Shown here one piece after another: positions 4,647-8,728 of a stretch of 8,728 nt of DNA. A program made the position numbers and the translations under genes. Position 1 is the first letter of the stretch; every line of letters starts with the position of its first letter. The notes beneath the pieces were generated by a model. The model ran no database searches. It was not told the DNA's origin and saw only the letters and a program-made list of their open reading frames with translations. Where the stretch lies: positions 1 to 8,728 of the forward strand of contig WFQY01000552.1 of assembly GCA_015486815.1 (NCBI GenBank), given 5' to 3'. This DNA comes from Phycisphaerae bacterium (GTDB lineage Bacteria; Planctomycetota; Phycisphaerae; JAAYCJ01).

Positions 4647-7577
4647 TTACTCAAACAGATTTCCTTCAAGTTGCCCCCGCGTAATTTTGGCATAATCGAG
4701 GACATCTCTTAGCGATGCTCCTTTGCTCGTCAGATTATAAAATGTATTTTCACCGAGAAGAACATAACTCCATTCCGCTCCCATCCGCTCTTCTGGTGGC
4801 AATTGATTGATCTTACTCAGCTGATCGAGCGTGGCAATCTGTTTTAATTTTACGTTCTCAGCGGACAATCTATCCTGTGCTTTCGTCTCGACAATATATA
4901 TTGTGTCTTCCATTCGCACAACAAAATCAGGACTGTACCATCCCAGTAAACCATCAGCTCTTATATAATTTATATGTGCAAACGTATGATAATGCTCATT
5001 TACTTTTACAAACGAAATTACTTCGCTATCATTATCGCAAAATTCCATAAATGATTTTTCCAGCCCGCCTTTATTAGACGGATAAGCAAGTTTTTCGTAA
5101 ATTGTTTTTTCAATATCCAATGCGAAATTTTCCCGCATCCTTAATGTTGGCACTTCCGAAAAATACCGCTTGAACACTTTTGCTTCTTCTATACTGATTG
5201 AATTCTGCAGTTCGTATATAGCACTGCTTATTTCTTTTACGATATGCTCGACTATTCCGCTTTGAGCAATCAACAAAACACGCCAATTATTTCCTTCGAA
5301 CGGATCGAATGGCTGATTGAATAATCTGTAACGAATGAACATATCAATCGCTCTGGCAAAATCAGCCTGATTTATTTGCAACGTTGGAAATGAACGATAT
5401 TTCCGTTTACCTACCTTCACATACATATTCGAGACCAGCCCAACTATCCTACTTATAAACTCATTATAGCTTTTCGAATTAAACAGCTCTGTTTTGATTT
5501 CGTATTCACCGAATCGCGTTTTGACCGTCAATTCCTCCGAAAAAAACACCTCGCCTCCTTTCGGAACGAGCCTTTTAAGCTGTTCAAGTTCATAACCGCT
5601 ATAAGGACGCAATCCGTTAATATCAATTGCGGAAATATTCAACACTTCTTCCCTGTCACTTACAATTATCGGTATGTATATATCGTATTTCTGATAATTT
5701 TCTTTCAATCCTACGGTTATCAAATCGCCCAAAACCGACGTTCTGTCGCCGTCAAATTCTTCCACTTCGGCAACTGTCTGTTCTTCCATTAACCTGTCAT
5801 AAAATTCGATAAACGCAGGATGTTCAACAATACTCAAAATATCTATATATGCTTTGGGCTTTTGTTTTTTCTTCAATAGCAATTCGATATTTTCTCTTCG
5901 CAAATCCTCATATTCTTTTTCCCGCCACATCAACCTCAAGCCCCGTCCTACGGTCTGCTCGAGTAATATCGGTGCCTGCGATGAACGCAGCGGAACAACC
6001 ACGCAGATATTATTTACATCAAAACCTTCTCTTAACATCAATACCGAAACAATTACCTTAGGCTTGGGATGCTCATCAATTTTGAACAACTTCAGCCTTA
6101 CTTCGTCCCACTCTTTAGCTGGAATATTTCCTTTTCTGTCCGAATCGATCCTTATAACATCTTCCTTATCAAGCCCGATATCAGGACCAACCAGATAATC
6201 AACCACCAATGGCGTTACTGATGTATCTTCGCAAATCACAAACATCTTTGGATATTTATTACTGACTCCGCTACTGTCCTTTGTCAGATTAACGAAATGT
6301 TCTTCGAGGATTCTCAATTTCGTAATTCCCGCTCTTAACATCGTTTTCTGCCCATCGGACAGTGCTATTACACGTCTGCCCTCCCTGATAGCTTTGAAAT
6401 CAAGAGGCAGCGATGCCAGTTCTTTGCGCTTATCAAGAACAATCGTCTTTACAAGCCCGCTGTGAATTGCACTTTTCAGGTTAAAATCCACAACTATATG
6501 CGGGAAAAAATGTCTCACCCGCCTTTGTCCGCTACCCGTTACGTCATAAGGGGTCGCTGAAAAGTCTATCTGAATAAACCTCTCGCCTTTAGGTTCTGCT
6601 ATATAATTCAGACTCTTCTGCCACTCGACTTCTTTTATCTCGCCATAGGTCTTATTTTCGTGTATATGATGTGCTTCATCATTTATAACGACAAGGTCTT
6701 TCGCTTTTCTCAAAAACTCAAGCTCCGTGCCTCTGAGAAATTTATTATCAAGCGAATCCAAACTATGCCCCGCAGTCGTACCGGGCGTTATAGGCAAAAG
6801 TTCTTTTATCGCCACTGACGGATCTTCCAGTGGCGAGCTTTCTACTTGTTCTTGTTCTTCTTCAACACCTGCAAGTAAATGCCAGTTCGTTATCGCAATA
6901 AATCCTTCACCCGTAACCTTCTTGCCGATCTCTTCTTTTCTGCAAGTCGCATTCTGAATAAAGCCGAACACGTCGTCCCTGTAATCAACCGGTATAAACA
7001 ATTCCTGAAACTTTACAAAATCGGAATTATCAAAATCTCTTACTCCTTCCTCATTTTCCTTACCGAGATACGCATCGAGTAGCCGTTCATAGACAATAAG
7101 CCCCGGTGCAACCAAAAGAAAATTTTTGGAATATCGTCCGCTATAGCTATCTTCATATTTAGCATTCAGAAACTGCCAAACCAAAGCTGCATGCATTACC
7201 CACGTCTTACCCGTGCCCGTTGCCATCTTCATTGCATATTTTGGATGCTTATATTTACTCTTATTAAGCTCCTTCAAATCCATATCCAGCAAAATCTCAC
7301 TATCAACCTGCTCATACATCTCATATACATTCGATACCTGTAATATCTCATGCACGAATATCATATTCAATATTGCCTGACGCTGGCCCGAATGAAAATT
7401 CACATTCCGATTTTCGCAATAACTATCTTCAAACCAAAACGTCATCAGCTCTTTGGTTATAGGCGTTAGCCGTTCCAGATATTCCCCGCGTTCCCAAAGT
7501 TCATTCACCAACGCCGTCAGTTTTTGAGCAAATTTTAACGGAACATCTCTCGTACCCGTATTTATTCGAGTCGCCAT
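4647..7577 (-). CDS. res: Type III restriction enzyme Res subunit (SF2 helicase + PD-(D/E)xK nuclease)
   Basis: A complete 976-aa protein, close to the roughly 970 aa usual for type III Res. Helicase motifs appear in order: Gln-tip-like HSGQRQA (62-68); Walker A ATGTGKT (119-125); Walker B/motif II Asp300-Glu-Ala-His303; motif III-like Ser340-Ala-Thr-Pro; motif V-like REGFDV (516-521); and motif VI QTVGRGLR (541-548). The C-terminal nuclease site reads Pro883-Asp884, then Glu897-Thr-Lys899, a PD-x12-ExK core. With Mod it should translocate or switch on ATP and cut unmethylated foreign DNA in the cytoplasm. The ATG is 4 bp past the mod stop, with AGGAGG inside the end of mod. No frameshift or internal stop is seen and all core motifs are intact, so it is probably active. 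A type III-like defence helicase-nuclease outside classical R-M is a less likely reading. Confidence 0.93.
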   Translation of the reverse strand: MATRINTGTRDVPLKFAQKLTALVNELWERGEYLERLTPITKELMTFWFEDSYCENRNVNFHSGQRQAILNMIFVHEILQVSNVYEMYEQVDSEILLDMDLKELNKSKYKHPKYAMKMATGTGKTWVMHAALVWQFLNAKYEDSYSGRYSKNFLLVAPGLIVYERLLDAYLGKENEEGVRDFDNSDFVKFQELFIPVDYRDDVFGFIQNATCRKEEIGKKVTGEGFIAITNWHLLAGVEEEQEQVESSPLEDPSVAIKELLPITPGTTAGHSLDSLDNKFLRGTELEFLRKAKDLVVINDEAHHIHENKTYGEIKEVEWQKSLNYIAEPKGERFIQIDFSATPYDVTGSGQRRVRHFFPHIVVDFNLKSAIHSGLVKTIVLDKRKELASLPLDFKAIREGRRVIALSDGQKTMLRAGITKLRILEEHFVNLTKDSSGVSNKYPKMFVICEDTSVTPLVVDYLVGPDIGLDKEDVIRIDSDRKGNIPAKEWDEVRLKLFKIDEHPKPKVIVSVLMLREGFDVNNICVVVPLRSSQAPILLEQTVGRGLRLMWREKEYEDLRRENIELLLKKKQKPKAYIDILSIVEHPAFIEFYDRLMEEQTVAEVEEFDGDRTSVLGDLITVGLKENYQKYDIYIPIIVSDREEVLNISAIDINGLRPYSGYELEQLKRLVPKGGEVFFSEELTVKTRFGEYEIKTELFNSKSYNEFISRIVGLVSNMYVKVGKRKYRSFPTLQINQADFARAIDMFIRYRLFNQPFDPFEGNNWRVLLIAQSGIVEHIVKEISSAIYELQNSISIEEAKVFKRYFSEVPTLRMRENFALDIEKTIYEKLAYPSNKGGLEKSFMEFCDNDSEVISFVKVNEHYHTFAHINYIRADGLLGWYSPDFVVRMEDTIYIVETKAQDRLSAENVKLKQIATLDQLSKINQLPPEERMGAEWSYVLLGENTFYNLTSKGASLRDVLDYAKITRGQLEGNLFE

Positions 7578-7581
7578 CGCC

Positions 7582-8728
7582 CTATACCTCCTGAATAGCT
7601 ACACTTTCAAACCCGAACACATCCACCGCCTTAACGCAAACCTTCCGCTTGCCTACCTTCTTCTCTACCCTCAGCTCAACACTCCTTACAACCGAAAATT
7701 GTTCCGCACCCTTGGTATTCTCGCGATAATCCTGCCATTTGCTTCTGAAAACCTTCCCGTCATAATCAGGATCAATACTCCAATACTCGATAAGGGCAAG
7801 CGGATCCCTTTCTATTACTTCCCGAAGCTTTTCCCTGTCCTTATCCGCCAGCGGAAGCGCATCAGGCGAAAGCAGAACATAATTCTCAAGCTCAACGATA
7901 AGTCTTTCTTTGCTTTCATCGTTTTCATCAATCACCCGCTCTATCGGCTTTACCGACAGATATTGAAGTGAAGAAAACCGAATTTGCCCCGAATCTATCA
8001 GCTTTCTATAAGAAGCCTTCGTTTTCAGCCTATCAATAAGATCAGGTGGAATTACTAACACCTCCAAATTAGGATCATTTAGGTTCTGAATAATCTGCCC
8101 TATATCCGCTACGAAATTCCATCCGAGCACGATAACCTTTTTCCACCCACCCATAAAATTCCCACGCAATTCCTGCGCCTTACGCAAAGTGTTATACCCT
8201 GTAAGCTTTGAAGGCGAATCGACATAAACAAGCGTCCTTGTGCCCTTGACATATCCCAAATTACGATGAGCCACATCCGTATTCGAAAAGGGAATTGCCC
8301 CGTAAAGACTCAAAACAACATTTGCAAGGTCATACACCCGCCTAAACTCACTCGTTCCGAATAGCTCCTTTTGATAATCACCTATAGCCTGATAAAGAAA
8401 AGGCTTCGCATCCTGATCGATAAGTCTTTTCCTCATAATCATACACGCAGGCTTACCAATATCCGATACAATCCACCTTCTGCCCAGCTTTTCTGCTACC
8501 GCAGCCGTCGTCCCCGAACCAGCAAAAAAATCAGCTACTATACAACCCTCATCAGAAGAAGCCTTAATAATACGCTCTAAAAGCTTTTCAGGTTTTTGGG
8601 TGGGGTAGTCAACTCGTTCTTTCGCTTGTGGATTGATAATTGGAATAACCCAAACGTCTTGAACATACTTATCAATATATGATTTGACACCTTTAGGAAC
8701 TTTGGGATTTGTTCCTGGTCTAATATAC
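7582..8728 (-). CDS. mod: Type III Mod: DNA N6-adenine/N4-cytosine-type methyltransferase (5' end outside window)
   Basis: The frame is open from the right edge; 381 residues are visible (first visible codon 8727-8725). Visible residues 22-56 hold VQDVWVIP and the motif X block YPTQKPEKLLERII (41-54). SAM-binding motif I is DFFAGSGTT (66-74), and an acidic Asp89 after the next strand fits motif II. Motif X before motif I with the catalytic DPPY expected upstream is the beta-class order of type III Mod proteins. The ATG at 8442 is internal, after motif I, and is not the real start. About 300 residues follow motif I. They include a Rossmann-like strand and glycine segment (KKVIVLGWNF, about 196-205) and a C-terminal domain with SIDPDYDGKVFRSKWQDYR near 318-336, probably used for Res contact or specificity. 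Mod methylates host sites and gives the complex its recognition sequence. Res follows 4 bp downstream. Confidence 0.92.
   Translation of the reverse strand, partial: YIRPGTNPKVPKGVKSYIDKYVQDVWVIPIINPQAKERVDYPTQKPEKLLERIIKASSDEGCIVADFFAGSGTTAAVAEKLGRRWIVSDIGKPACMIMRKRLIDQDAKPFLYQAIGDYQKELFGTSEFRRVYDLANVVLSLYGAIPFSNTDVAHRNLGYVKGTRTLVYVDSPSKLTGYNTLRKAQELRGNFMGGWKKVIVLGWNFVADIGQIIQNLNDPNLEVLVIPPDLIDRLKTKASYRKLIDSGQIRFSSLQYLSVKPIERVIDENDESKERLIVELENYVLLSPDALPLADKDREKLREVIERDPLALIEYWSIDPDYDGKVFRSKWQDYRENTKGAEQFSVVRSVELRVEKKVGKRKVCVKAVDVFGFESVAIQEV
7587..7592 (-). promoter_or_regulatory. Strong Shine-Dalgarno of res, inside the 3' end of mod
   Basis: AGGAGG on the minus strand lies 9 nt before the res ATG and overlaps the last mod codons (Ile-Gln-Glu-Val-stop). 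This placement ties res translation to mod and supports a single mod-res transcript. Confidence 0.8.

Noticed and set aside
5854..6198. A 114-aa plus-strand reading frame opposite res
   Set aside because: It is fully antisense to a motif-rich helicase region, has no recognisable protein features, and is explained by codon composition of res.
7582..8442. A separate 286-aa protein starting at the ATG at 8442
   Set aside because: The same frame stays open to the window edge and upstream codons encode methyltransferase motifs X and I, so this ATG is internal to mod.
4647..8728. Type I, BREX or DISARM defence system
   Set aside because: The gene pair is a beta-class methyltransferase directly followed by a single helicase-nuclease with a C-terminal PD-ExK site; no specificity subunit, PglX/PglZ or Drm genes are visible.

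Overview
The window holds two oppositely oriented gene blocks whose 3' ends face each other across a 285-bp spacer. GC content looks to be in the low-to-mid 40s. Gene density, ribosome binding sites and the standard code are bacterial. The content (FmdE, TauE/SafE and ArsEFG-like proteins beside a type III restriction system) suits a free-living, probably anaerobic bacterium from sediment or groundwater. A planctomycete or deltaproteobacterial-type anaerobe is my best guess, but nothing here fixes the phylum.

Left block (positions 1-4361, + strand): the last 12 codons of an upstream gene, then six complete, closely spaced genes that read as one operon. They are a 433-aa two-repeat permease of the ArsP/DUF318 (COG0701) type; a 206-aa FmdE-family protein with a C-terminal zinc ribbon; a 250-aa TauE/SafE-type permease; a 78-aa CPKC thioredoxin-fold protein (ArsE-like); a 184-aa membrane-anchored CPTC thioredoxin-like protein (ArsF family); and a 228-aa CcdA/DsbD-like membrane protein with two conserved Cys-Pro sites (ArsG family). 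Five of the six carry conserved Cys sites (CSC, zinc ribbon, CxxC or Cys-Pro). Together they look like a membrane thiol-redox and efflux module for arsenicals or another thiophilic compound. No arsR, arsA, arsB or arsC is in the window.

Middle (4362-4646): a gene-free convergent spacer with three weak stem-loops and short repeated words. It is probably a two-way termination zone.

Right block (4647-8728, - strand): a mod-res pair of a type III restriction-modification system. The 976-aa Res subunit is complete, with SF2 helicase motifs and a C-terminal PD-(D/E)xK nuclease. The Mod methyltransferase runs off the right edge; the visible 381 residues contain motif X, motif I and a long C-terminal region, while the catalytic DPPY part lies outside. 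The two genes are 4 bp apart, with the res Shine-Dalgarno inside the end of mod.

The most unusual part is the six-gene + strand cluster, especially the ArsE/F/G-like trio, which could act as a split DsbD-type electron relay, and its link to an FmdE protein and two unrelated permeases.
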